Source: Bacteroidales bacterium (lineage in GTDB: Bacteria > Bacteroidota > Bacteroidia > Bacteroidales > JAADGE01). Taken from it: a stretch of 44,528 bases of DNA. This document shows, one piece after another, positions 34,873 through 42,866 of this stretch (its first letter is position 1; every line of letters begins with the position of its first letter). A model generated the notes under the pieces. The model was not told the DNA's origin and did no database searches. It worked only from the letters and a program-made list of their open reading frames with translations. The position numbers and the translations under genes are program-made. Location: positions 1 through 44,528 of the forward strand of contig JAKISF010000028.1 in the NCBI GenBank assembly GCA_021648725.1. Direction: 5' to 3'.

Positions 34873-37509
34873 TTATCTGAATTTAAATGAATATGCAATT
34901 GAGGGCATAAATCCGAGCAAATATTTTGATGTGGGTATTATTTCTTTTTCTGAAATTAAGTTAGTCGGAACTTGAAAGTTCCCTTTATCGGTTTGAATTT
35001 TATTAAAATTAACGGCAATAATGTTATTTCTTCCGTAAAAATTGAATATTGAAAAAGTAATATCATGTTTATATCTTGCTGTTTCTTTTTTATTCAGATT
35101 TAAAACAGCTGAAATGTCAAGTCTGTGATAGCCAGGGAGTTTGTCGTTATTTTTTTCAGCATAAACGGGTAAATTATAGCCTCGATAATAATAAAAACCG
35201 GTCGGTGAGCTGAATCTCATCCCGGAAGAAAACACCCAGTTCATGCTAAAAGTCCACCATTTCTCCGTTTTATATGAAATGTTAATATTTAAGTTGTGAG
35301 GCTTATCGTGCCTTGCCGGAAATTTATTGCCGTTATTCACACCGCTTACAGTTGCAAAAATTCGCGAATATGTATATCCTGAATAAAAGTTAAAATTTCC
35401 TTTTTGCTTTTGTATCAAAAATTCAATGCCGTAAGAATAAGCATCTCCGAAACGAAGTTCTCCTTCAATATACGGATTTAAGAGCATATTTGCATGATCA
35501 TCATAATCAATTAAATTTTGAATTGTTTTGTAATATACTTCAGTTGAAATATTTATTTCTGAAAAATATTTATTAATACCTGCAACAAATTGATGTGATT
35601 TTTCGGTTTTAATATTCGGTCCGGAAGGCATCCAAACATCTAATGTCGTAAACGGGCTTATTGAATTTGACAATAATTGCAAATGTTGTATATGCCTGTC
35701 GTAACTTATTTTTGCAATAAATGATTTTGAAAAAGAATATGAGATACTTGCTTGAGGTTCAAGGTTAAAAGAGGTGTTAAAAACTCCGCTCGGATAATTA
35801 ACTGTATCGGAAACTCGAAAATTATCATCAAATGAAAAAATTGTTGCCGGACCTATGTTATTCCAACTTATTAAACGTATGCCGTAATTAATGTTAATTT
35901 TGTTTTTAAATTTTTTATCGTGTCCGAAATACAATATATTTTCTATTGCATCACTTGCATAAACCGACCTTCCGAAAAAGTCATTATTTAAATTTCCCGG
36001 ATTAAAAAAATATGTGTTAATGTTTAACCCGAAGTTGATTTTGTTTTCGGGATTTGAAAAATATGTAAAATCATTTCTTAAACTGAAATTTCCTATAAAC
36101 GAGTTCCAATAATTATTATTCTCAACAGAATAATATAAAAAATAGTCATACTTGCTTGTGTGTAAGGTTATGTTAGAGAATAACTTATCCGAATAAAGAT
36201 GGTTCCATCTTAAAGAAAGTGCATTGTTTTGCCAAGACAAACCGGCTGTTCCGAAAACAGGAATTTGAACAGTAAGAAAATCTTTTCCTTTGTACATTGA
36301 AAAAAACAAACGGTTTTTTCTGTTAAACTTTCTGTTAAATTTTATATGAAAATCATAAAAGTTAATATTTGTGTTTGAATTTTTTATTAACCAATTTATG
36401 TGTGAGCGTCTTAAATTTATAAGAATTGTGCTTTTTTCTTTCTTAATAGGTCCTTCAATTGTGTAACTTCCGGTAAAAGGTGTTGTTTTTCCTGAGAAGC
36501 CCCATTTATAGAGGTTTCCGTCTTTTGTTTTTATATCAATTAAAGAAGAAAGCCTTCCGCCGTATTTAATCGGAAAATTATTTTTGTATATTTTTATATC
36601 TTTTACGGCATCAGGTGCAATTGCAGAAAAGAAGCCGAACAAATGTGAAGGGTTATATACGGGAGCATCATCAATCATTATTAAATTTTGATCTTTATTT
36701 CCGCCTCGCACATAAAATAAAACTGAGCCGTCACCGAAAGAAGTTATTCCGGGAATTGATTGAATGCTTTTTACAACATCAGCCTCTCCTGCAAGTCCTA
36801 CATTTGATGTTATCATTTTATTTGTAAGCTTTATTTGTTTTAAGGGTGTTTTTTCAAAAATATCAATATTATTATCTTCGGTAACAACTACAATTTCAAT
36901 TTCGGAAGCGTCAAGTTTTAACTTTTGAGAAATTTTCTTATCGGAATTCAGGTTTAGTTCAATTTGCTTATTCTCAAAGCCTATGTATGAAAAATTTAAA
37001 ATGTATTTTCCTTCGGGAAGAGATAGTGAGTAAAAACCGTATTCATTTGTCATTGTTCCTTTATAGGAATTTAACAGGCTGATGCCTGCACCGATTAATA
37101 TTTCTCCGTCATATTCGTTATAAATATATCCGCTTACAATAAAAAGCTTCGGAGTTTCTTTTTTTACTATTATTTTCTTTTCGGGAATTGTATGTTTTTT
37201 TTTAAGAACAATTTGTTTTTCAACCGGTGTAAATTCAATGTTTAAACCTGCGAACAGGTTTTTAAGGATGTTTTTAACAGACTTATTTCGAGCAATAAGA
37301 GTAACTTTCTTTTCAGCATTTATTGCCTGTGTGTTGTATGAAAATTTAATTTTTGTTTTGCTTTGAATTTCATCCAAAACGGTTTTAAGCGGTTTGTTTT
37401 TTGCAACAATCGTAATTTTTTTTTTAAGATTTATGTTTTGAGAACTTGCTGAAAATACAAGGAAAAATAAGGGTATTAAAATTAATATATTTTTTATTAT
37501 TTGTTGCAT
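34873..37509 (-). CDS. TonB-dependent receptor with STN and regulatory domains
   Basis: An 878-residue outer-membrane receptor. Signal peptide 1-23. An STN (secretin/TonB short) domain spans about 30-100, with KPLKTVLDEIQSKTKIKFSY, and marks receptors that signal to FecR. A CarbopepD_reg domain follows (about 122-205, SGYIYNEYDGEILIGAG). The plug (about 225-335) includes VKSIQSIPGITSFGDGSVLF and YVRGGNKDQNLIMIDDAPVY. The remaining 540 residues are beta barrel, ending in aromatic-Phe SYKFR-type sequence (SIAYSFKFR). It imports an unknown ligand with TonB-ExbBD energy and reports occupancy through FecR to the sigma factor. Confidence 0.92.
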   Translation of the reverse strand: MQQIIKNILILIPLFFLVFSASSQNINLKKKITIVAKNKPLKTVLDEIQSKTKIKFSYNTQAINAEKKVTLIARNKSVKNILKNLFAGLNIEFTPVEKQIVLKKKHTIPEKKIIVKKETPKLFIVSGYIYNEYDGEILIGAGISLLNSYKGTMTNEYGFYSLSLPEGKYILNFSYIGFENKQIELNLNSDKKISQKLKLDASEIEIVVVTEDNNIDIFEKTPLKQIKLTNKMITSNVGLAGEADVVKSIQSIPGITSFGDGSVLFYVRGGNKDQNLIMIDDAPVYNPSHLFGFFSAIAPDAVKDIKIYKNNFPIKYGGRLSSLIDIKTKDGNLYKWGFSGKTTPFTGSYTIEGPIKKEKSTILINLRRSHINWLIKNSNTNINFYDFHIKFNRKFNRKNRLFFSMYKGKDFLTVQIPVFGTAGLSWQNNALSLRWNHLYSDKLFSNITLHTSKYDYFLYYSVENNNYWNSFIGNFSLRNDFTYFSNPENKINFGLNINTYFFNPGNLNNDFFGRSVYASDAIENILYFGHDKKFKNKININYGIRLISWNNIGPATIFSFDDNFRVSDTVNYPSGVFNTSFNLEPQASISYSFSKSFIAKISYDRHIQHLQLLSNSISPFTTLDVWMPSGPNIKTEKSHQFVAGINKYFSEINISTEVYYKTIQNLIDYDDHANMLLNPYIEGELRFGDAYSYGIEFLIQKQKGNFNFYSGYTYSRIFATVSGVNNGNKFPARHDKPHNLNINISYKTEKWWTFSMNWVFSSGMRFSSPTGFYYYRGYNLPVYAEKNNDKLPGYHRLDISAVLNLNKKETARYKHDITFSIFNFYGRNNIIAVNFNKIQTDKGNFQVPTNLISEKEIIPTSKYLLGFMPSIAYSFKFR

Positions 37510-37536
37510 ATTATTTATGCTGAATTTTTAAGAATA

Positions 37537-38538
37537 TTATTTGCAAGCATTTCCGTTTACATAAATTGTATTTCTTTTTTTATGAAATTTAACATTATCA
37601 AAAGTTGCATTAAGAACATTTAAAATCTCATCAATTGTCTGATTATCAAAGGAAACAGATTGTCTGCAATTTTTTAGTTGCGGATTTTTAAACTCAAAAT
37701 TTACATCATAAACTTTTTCAAGTTGTTTGAATATTTCGTTTAAACTTTGATTATTAAAATTAAAGATTTTTGTTTTCCAAGCAATACAGTTTTTATCGAA
37801 TGTTTCAATTTTTCTTAACTTGTTTGCTTTTTTATCGAAGATAATTTCTTCTCCGGCAGTTAATATAACTTTATCGCTTTTGTCTTTTTGTTGATAAACG
37901 GCAACAGTTCCTTCTGTTACTACAACTTTCCTGTTTTTGAAGTTTGAATTTACATAAAATTCTGTTCCCAGAACCTCAACATAAAAACTTTCGGCTTTAA
38001 TAATAAACGGTTTGGTTTTGTTTTTTTCTACTTTGAAATACGCATCGCCTTTCAGTTCAATTTTTCGTTCTTTTTTATTGAATTTCTTGGAGTAAATTAT
38101 GCTCGAATTTTTATTGATACTTATTTCTGTTCCGTCGGGTAAATTTGTTTCAATAACTTCATTTTGGGCAAAAAGCACTTCTTGTTTCGGATTGAAAACA
38201 TATAAAGATGCAATACCGAGTAATATAATTGTTGATATAACTGCAGCAATTCTCAATAATGAAAACTTCTTTTTCTCAATTTTTTTAGGAATTAAAACTT
38301 TATCATCAAACCCGACTTTGTTTTTAAACATTTTCCATTCAGCATTTACATCAATAGCTTCAATTTCAGGAATAATTGAAGAATCGGACATATCCCAAGC
38401 TTTTTGATATTCATTGAAAGTGCTTTTGTTTTCTTTGCTCTCTTCAATCCAGTCAAAAAGTTGTTTCTTTTCAGAATTGTTTAATTCTCCGGAAAGATGC
38501 TTGAGTATTAATGTGATATGTTTATTTTGTTCTTGCAT
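37537..38538 (-). CDS. FecR-family anti-sigma factor
   Basis: A 333-residue protein. An N-terminal cytoplasmic part (1-85) binds the sigma factor. One membrane segment lies at about 92-112 (LLRIAAVISTIILLGIASLY). The periplasmic FecR domain has NLPDGTEISINKNSSIIYSK and AYFKVEKNKTKPFIIKAE, and a C-terminal DUF4974 part is FNNQSLNEIFKQLEKVYDVN. It holds the ECF sigma in check until the receptor STN domain contacts it. It lies between the sigma and the receptor genes. Confidence 0.9.
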   Translation of the reverse strand: MQEQNKHITLILKHLSGELNNSEKKQLFDWIEESKENKSTFNEYQKAWDMSDSSIIPEIEAIDVNAEWKMFKNKVGFDDKVLIPKKIEKKKFSLLRIAAVISTIILLGIASLYVFNPKQEVLFAQNEVIETNLPDGTEISINKNSSIIYSKKFNKKERKIELKGDAYFKVEKNKTKPFIIKAESFYVEVLGTEFYVNSNFKNRKVVVTEGTVAVYQQKDKSDKVILTAGEEIIFDKKANKLRKIETFDKNCIAWKTKIFNFNNQSLNEIFKQLEKVYDVNFEFKNPQLKNCRQSVSFDNQTIDEILNVLNATFDNVKFHKKRNTIYVNGNACK

Positions 38539-38589
38539 TTAATTTTCTCTAACTCTTATACACTTACTGTAGGTTTTACCCTGATTTTT

Positions 38590-39180
38590 TTATTGATTAT
38601 TGATTAATAAAAATATTATAACTGTTAGATATTGCTTTAAATTTTTCCGCAACTCTTTTAGTGCTGTTGACATGTGCGTTTCAACCGTTTTTATTGAGAT
38701 ACTGAGTTTTTCGGCAATTTCTCGATATTTTAAACCTTCATTTCTGCTCATTAAAAATACTTCTTTTGCTTTCGGGCTTATGTTGTTTAATGTTTCATCA
38801 ACTTTTTTTTGTATTTCATCAGTTTCCATTTCATCGGCAAGTTCCCAATGTTTATCATGTTCGTTTTCCAAAATAAACTCTTCATGTGTGAACTTTTTAT
38901 TATCTCGAATATAGTTCAAACTTCTGTTATTCACAGAAGTAAAAAGATATGATTTTACAGATTTTGACATATCAATATCATCACGCTTTTCCCAAAGTTT
39001 CATAAACACGTCATGCACAATACTTTTAGCATCACCGGTGTCTTTCACAAATTTATATGCAAAAGCGGTAAGAGGCTTGAAATACTCTTTGAAAAGTTTT
39101 TCAAAATCAGGTTTGTTCAGATTTGATATGTTTTTTGTTTTTGTCAAGTTGTATTTGATGCGAACTTTGGTAAGTTTCAT
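38590..39180 (-). CDS. ECF-type RNA polymerase sigma factor
   Basis: A 196-residue sigma-70 family protein. Region 2 covers about 25-95 (FEKLFKEYFKPLTAFAYKFV, then VHDVFMKLWEKRD). Region 4 covers about 125-180 (ISPKAKEVFLMSRNEGLKYR and EIAEKLSISIKTVETHMSTA). It would direct transcription of the downstream FecR-TonB receptor-DUF4249 genes. AGGAG lies eight to twelve bases before the ATG. The last residues are hydrophobic (YLTVIIFLLINNQ). Confidence 0.9.
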   Translation of the reverse strand: MKLTKVRIKYNLTKTKNISNLNKPDFEKLFKEYFKPLTAFAYKFVKDTGDAKSIVHDVFMKLWEKRDDIDMSKSVKSYLFTSVNNRSLNYIRDNKKFTHEEFILENEHDKHWELADEMETDEIQKKVDETLNNISPKAKEVFLMSRNEGLKYREIAEKLSISIKTVETHMSTALKELRKNLKQYLTVIIFLLINNQ

Positions 39181-39193
39181 TTTTCAGACTCCT

Positions 39194-39212
39194 GCGAGTT
39201 TTGAAAACCCGC
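39194..39212. repeat. Palindromic hairpin between dehydrogenase and sigma genes
   Basis: GCGAGTTTT-G-AAAACCCGC: nine-base arms with one mismatch. It lies between the end of the dehydrogenase gene and the start of the sigma gene on the minus strand. No T-run follows, so it is not a standard terminator. It resembles the short TTTTGAAAAC-centred palindromes common between genes in this phylum. Confidence 0.45.
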
Positions 39213-39226
39213 ATAATCTTTAATGT

Positions 39227-40441
39227 TTACTTTCCGTTTGCAAAATCTTTTAAATATTGAAAATGTTTTCCGAGCTTTCCGTTTTCGGTAATAGTTGCCC
39301 GTTCAATAATTCCGGTTGTATCTTCGCCGAAAAGAGCCGGAAAAATATTGTCAATCAACCCTTGTCCGAAATCAAGAGAAGCATCTCTGGGAACTTCACC
39401 CGGTAAATTATCGACAGCCATTACGGTAATATTATTTTTATCAAAAGCATCGCCTTCATTTTCATTAAGTTTATCGTAACCGTAAAAAGGGTCGGCAATT
39501 GTTGAAGGACGTAAAGTTGACGGTATCGGGTCGGCAATATCACAACTTACATCTGCGATTACTTGTATTCTGAAATCACTTTCCTTAATATCTTCTTTTG
39601 TAAAAAATTTCGGAGAATCTTCATCCCAAAAATGACATGCAATATAAACATCGGTAACTTTAGTAAAAGGCTTAAATGTTGATTTATACATTTCGGGGTT
39701 TCGGAAAAAATGTTGTAGGCTGAACTCTTTACCGTCTTTTCTTGCAACATAATATTGAGGATCTAATTGACTGTAAACAGCTTTGTCAAACTCTTTATTT
39801 AAGAAATCTTCGGGAGATACTTTTTTTATTCCTGCTGTTTCCAAAATTTCCATTGCTCCGCGTGCAACTCTGCCTCCTCCGGTAATTAAGAATTTCTTTG
39901 CAGGAACCTCAATATTCTTTAGTTGCTCCTTTACTTCTTTAATATCATGGCAGTCTTTTGCACGTTTTAACTCGTACTTACCGGTTCTTTTTCCTAGTGT
40001 AACTAATCCGTTGTATGCACCGACCAAGCCCGCCCAGTTTCCGAAAGCAACAAGCCGTATGCCTTTTTCATTTGTAAAATACTCATGATCGAGCATTTTT
40101 ATATTTTTCTTTAAAAATTCTTTAAGCAAAGGTCGATTATATTCCTGCTCTTTTGCTGTATGTGAGAAAAAAAGATACGTTTTACCGGCAATTAATTCGG
40201 GAATATGAACTTCTTTTACACCTGCAAGAATATCACAATGACTGATGTCATCAACAACAGTTAATCCAAGTTCGGTATATTCTTCGTCTTTAAAAGCTCT
40301 GATATCGCTTGATTGTATAAAAAGTTCAACATTGGGAAATTTTTCAATTAATTGAACGCCTAATTTTGGCGATATTGCTGTTCTTCTGTCTGGCGGTGTT
40401 TTGGTTTCTTTTAAAATTCCTACTTTAATTTTCTTACTCAT
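39227..40441 (-). CDS. Saccharopine/alanine dehydrogenase-family oxidoreductase
   Basis: A 404-residue protein with the AlaDH/PNT N-terminal domain (KVGILKETKTPPDRRTAISP, then HTAKEQEYN) and a central NAD-binding GGGRVARGAMEIL. FGNWAGLVGAYNGL and the late VMAVDNLPGEVPRDASLDFG match the LYS1-type NAD-dependent saccharopine dehydrogenase family more than alanine dehydrogenase. It would catalyse an NAD(P)-linked amino-acid oxidation or reductive condensation; the exact substrate is not clear. Single gene, divergent from the tmRNA gene. Confidence 0.75.
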   Translation of the reverse strand: MSKKIKVGILKETKTPPDRRTAISPKLGVQLIEKFPNVELFIQSSDIRAFKDEEYTELGLTVVDDISHCDILAGVKEVHIPELIAGKTYLFFSHTAKEQEYNRPLLKEFLKKNIKMLDHEYFTNEKGIRLVAFGNWAGLVGAYNGLVTLGKRTGKYELKRAKDCHDIKEVKEQLKNIEVPAKKFLITGGGRVARGAMEILETAGIKKVSPEDFLNKEFDKAVYSQLDPQYYVARKDGKEFSLQHFFRNPEMYKSTFKPFTKVTDVYIACHFWDEDSPKFFTKEDIKESDFRIQVIADVSCDIADPIPSTLRPSTIADPFYGYDKLNENEGDAFDKNNITVMAVDNLPGEVPRDASLDFGQGLIDNIFPALFGEDTTGIIERATITENGKLGKHFQYLKDFANGK

Positions 40442-40585
40442 TGCGTCTCTTTTATTTATTTTTCAGTCGGAAAAGATATGAATTTTTACTATTCTGTCAA
40501 AAATTATTGTAATTTTGCAGTCCTTTTGGCATAATTGCTTAAAAATACAGGTCTTTTTGTCAAATAAACTGAATTTTGTACAGTT

Positions 40586-40617
40586 ATTGTATTCTAAATA
40601 TCAGAATTTGTTCTTTG
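40586..40617 (+). promoter_or_regulatory. Possible promoter of the tmRNA gene
   Basis: ATTG at 40586-40589 and GTTCTTTG at 40610-40617, 20 bases apart, approximate the TTTG / TAnnTTTG consensus (one and two mismatches). The spacing and the distance of 11 bases to the first tmRNA base are right. Confidence 0.4.
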
Positions 40618-40628
40618 AAAAAATCTTT

Positions 40629-41027
40629 GGGGTCGTTTTTGGTTTTGACAGCAAGGATAATGGATTTGTAAGCATGTCGAGCAATGTTGATTAACTCGTA
40701 AAACTGTACAGCAAACCTATAAGAGGCAATAATAATAATTATGCTCTCGCTGCGTAACCGAAGTTTAGTAAGTTAGCCGCTTAATTCTGCACAAAGTGCA
40801 GAACGAGATGTCTCACAAAAGGGATTGCCCGATTCCTTTTTGATTTGAGGCACCGACAACATCGGGATAGTTTTGGCAGAGCTTTGATGTCAAGGCAAAA
40901 TTAAAAAGATAAGCATAAATTTTGGGTGCTTTTTCCCGAGTTTATGTCGAAAACCAATAAAAAGATAAACATGTAGAAAACACTTTTGTTACTTGTTCGG
41001 ACGCGGGTTCGACTCCCGCCGGCTCCA
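40629..41027 (+). ncRNA. ssrA: tmRNA (one-piece)
   Basis: The 5' GGGGTCG (40629-40635) pairs with CGGCTCC (41020-41026) as the acceptor stem, with two G-U pairs. GGTTTTGACAGCAAGG follows the 5' end as usual. The T arm is GCGGG-TTCGACT-CCCGC (41003-41019). The tag frame at 40725-40757 encodes GNNNNYALAA and ends in TAA, ahead of the pseudoknot region. CCA is not encoded: the acceptor is followed by A then CAA. tmRNA rescues stalled ribosomes with SmpB. Confidence 0.96.
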
Positions 41028-41034
41028 CAAATTA

Positions 41035-41068
41035 ACAGCTGTAAATTATGATTTACGGCTGTTTTTTT
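41035..41068 (+). terminator. Rho-independent terminator of ssrA
   Basis: ACAGCTGTAAAT (41035-41046) and ATTTACGGCTGT (41051-41062) form a 12-pair stem with one G-U and a TATG loop, followed by seven T residues. It begins seven bases after the last tmRNA base. Confidence 0.88.
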
Positions 41069-41085
41069 ATTGCTTTGGTTATAAA

Positions 41086-41685
41086 TTAATCATAGTAAAA
41101 TGTTTTTCTTCTTTCTTTTTCTCTTTTTTCTTCTTCAATACGTTGTCGTTCATCTTCAATTTCTTCTAAAACTTCTTGTTCTCTTATTTCATTAAACGGA
41201 TAAAATGTTATTATTTGTTTTGTGTTTTTTCTGACTATCAGCAAACATTTAACTTTTTCATTATTTAATACAGTAAAGCCGACATAAGCAATATTTCTGT
41301 TAATACTGCGGTTATAAGCATCCACATCAATACAATGTTCATAAAACTCTTTTATGCCTAAAATTATTTCATTACCTGACAGGTCTTCCGAAAACATTGT
41401 ACTGTTGTTTTTATCTTCGTAATTGATAAAAAATTGTTTGGTATGCCTTGCAAGAATGTGCCTCAAACCATAGGTCGGTTCTGTACCGGCATCGAGATAT
41501 ATTGTTCCGTAAACATCGTTATCAAAAGTGTAAATATCTTCCTCCTTCGGCAAGTTGGCATTTAATACTGCTTTTGCAGGATTTTGAATGATTAGTTTTG
41601 AATAATCTAATACGTGCTCATAATGCTCATAACCAACAAAGCCGAGCAATACAATAATTAACAGGGGTGAAATAACTTTTTTCAT
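41086..41685 (-). CDS. Exported protein with possible BECR-type nuclease motif
   Basis: I do not recognise this 199-residue protein with certainty. It has an N-terminal signal or anchor (KVISPLLIIVLLGFVGY, residues 3-19). At 73-81 GLRHILARH resembles the GxxHIxxRH-type motif of barnase/EndoU/colicin E5-D/RelE-like (BECR) nucleases. A strand pair near 140-162 (KVKCLLIVRKNTKQIITFYP) has the beta pattern that follows in that fold. The C-terminus is a charged helix of Glu, Arg and Lys ending FYYD. If a toxin, no immunity gene is visible beside it. Its neighbours are the tmRNA and the restriction-methylase remnant. Confidence 0.5.
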   Translation of the reverse strand: MKKVISPLLIIVLLGFVGYEHYEHVLDYSKLIIQNPAKAVLNANLPKEEDIYTFDNDVYGTIYLDAGTEPTYGLRHILARHTKQFFINYEDKNNSTMFSEDLSGNEIILGIKEFYEHCIDVDAYNRSINRNIAYVGFTVLNNEKVKCLLIVRKNTKQIITFYPFNEIREQEVLEEIEDERQRIEEEKREKERRKTFYYD

Positions 41686-41696
41686 ATTATGTGTTT

Positions 41697-41805
41697 TTAA
41701 TTTACTGAATTTTCAACAATTGCAATCTCATCCTCCGTAAGACCGTATAGTTCATAAACCATTTTGTCAATTTCTTTATCGGTTTGAGGTATTTGGGTTT
41801 TCACG
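41697..41805 (-). pseudogene. C-terminal remnant of a type IIG restriction-methylase gene
   Basis: The minus strand encodes VKTQIPQTDKEIDKMVYELY followed by GLTEDEIAIVENSVN and a stop at 41697-41699. This is closely similar to the last 35 residues of the methylase at 42867-44528 (VQTQIAQTDKEIDKMVYELY and so on). No longer frame precedes it; the similarity breaks off near 41805. The remnant and the intact copy flank the RhuM gene, so it is a partial duplicate or the tail of a lost second enzyme. Confidence 0.8.
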
Positions 41806-41850
41806 TTGTTAAACTTAAAACCATGAAACTACTTGCATTATGCAAGTGAT

Positions 41851-42858
41851 TTATATATTTATTTTTTTTTCTTGTTTTATTTCTTTTTCCAGCTCTTTTA
41901 GTTCGTCAATATCAGTTTTGTCGGCTTGTAATGCTTCGTATTTTTTTCGTTTATTGTCAAAGTTGGTGTAGATTGCCCTTGCTTTCTGTTCCATTTCGTT
42001 TTTACTTATTGAACCTGTATGTTTAAGTGTTTTTTTATCTTGAAATTCAAGTATTTTATCAACATTTTCTCTCCAGAAATTCATTGTAATCTCCATTCTG
42101 TTTTTTGCTCTGAGTTCTGCACTTTCAAGAAATATTACAACAAGACGATTGAGTGTGTCAATTTCATCTTCTGACAGGTAGTTCTTTGCAATAAAAATAT
42201 CTTGTTTACGAACAATTGAGCCTTTCCATGAAGATAAATTCATGTTTGGTTCGTTTGCATTAGCACGTGTAACAATTATTTCGGTTGCGGTTTTGTCAGT
42301 AACAGCAAATAATAATTTATTTTGTGTTTCGGCAAAAAACATTTGAGTGGCTTTGTCTGTTTTATCATAATCACTACTTAATGCAAATAAATCTTTTAGT
42401 TTTTGATAAAAACGTTTCTCCGATGCACGAATATCCCTTATTCGTTCTAAAAGTTCATCGAAATAGTCGGGTCTGCCGTCGGGATTTTTCAGTCGTTCAT
42501 CATCTATTACAAAACCTTTAATCATATATTCTTTCAGGTTTTTGTTTGCCCAAATTCTAAACTGTGTTCCTCGCTTACTTCTAACCCTGAAACCAATTGC
42601 AAGTATCATATCAAGTGAATAAAAAGTAACATTGTATTTCTTGCCGTCATCGGCAGTTGTAAAGTAATTCTTTACAACTGAATTTTGCTGTAATTCTTTT
42701 TCATTCAGTATATTTACTATATGCTGACCTATGTTTTGTTTAGAGGTGGCAAAAAGTTCGGCAAGTTGATTTTGGTTCATCCAAATGTTGCCGTCTTTTG
42801 CATAAAGCGATACTGATGCTTTGCCGTCTGCTGTGTTATATATGATTATATTTTGCAT
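41851..42858 (-). CDS. RhuM-family protein
   Basis: A 335-residue protein with the RhuM pattern: IIIYNTADGKASVSLYAKDG, WMNQNQLAELFATSKQNIGQ (a KilA/Rha-like winged-helix look), VVKNYFTTADDGKKYNVTFY and SLDMILAIGFRVRSKRGTQF. After residue 150 there is a helical domain, including RFYQKLKDLFALSSDY. RhuM proteins are found in pathogenicity islands and near restriction-modification systems, with an unknown molecular role. It starts eight bases after the methylase ends and ends beside the methylase remnant. Confidence 0.85.
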   Translation of the reverse strand: MQNIIIYNTADGKASVSLYAKDGNIWMNQNQLAELFATSKQNIGQHIVNILNEKELQQNSVVKNYFTTADDGKKYNVTFYSLDMILAIGFRVRSKRGTQFRIWANKNLKEYMIKGFVIDDERLKNPDGRPDYFDELLERIRDIRASEKRFYQKLKDLFALSSDYDKTDKATQMFFAETQNKLLFAVTDKTATEIIVTRANANEPNMNLSSWKGSIVRKQDIFIAKNYLSEDEIDTLNRLVVIFLESAELRAKNRMEITMNFWRENVDKILEFQDKKTLKHTGSISKNEMEQKARAIYTNFDNKRKKYEALQADKTDIDELKELEKEIKQEKKINI

Positions 42859-42866
42859 TGATTTTT

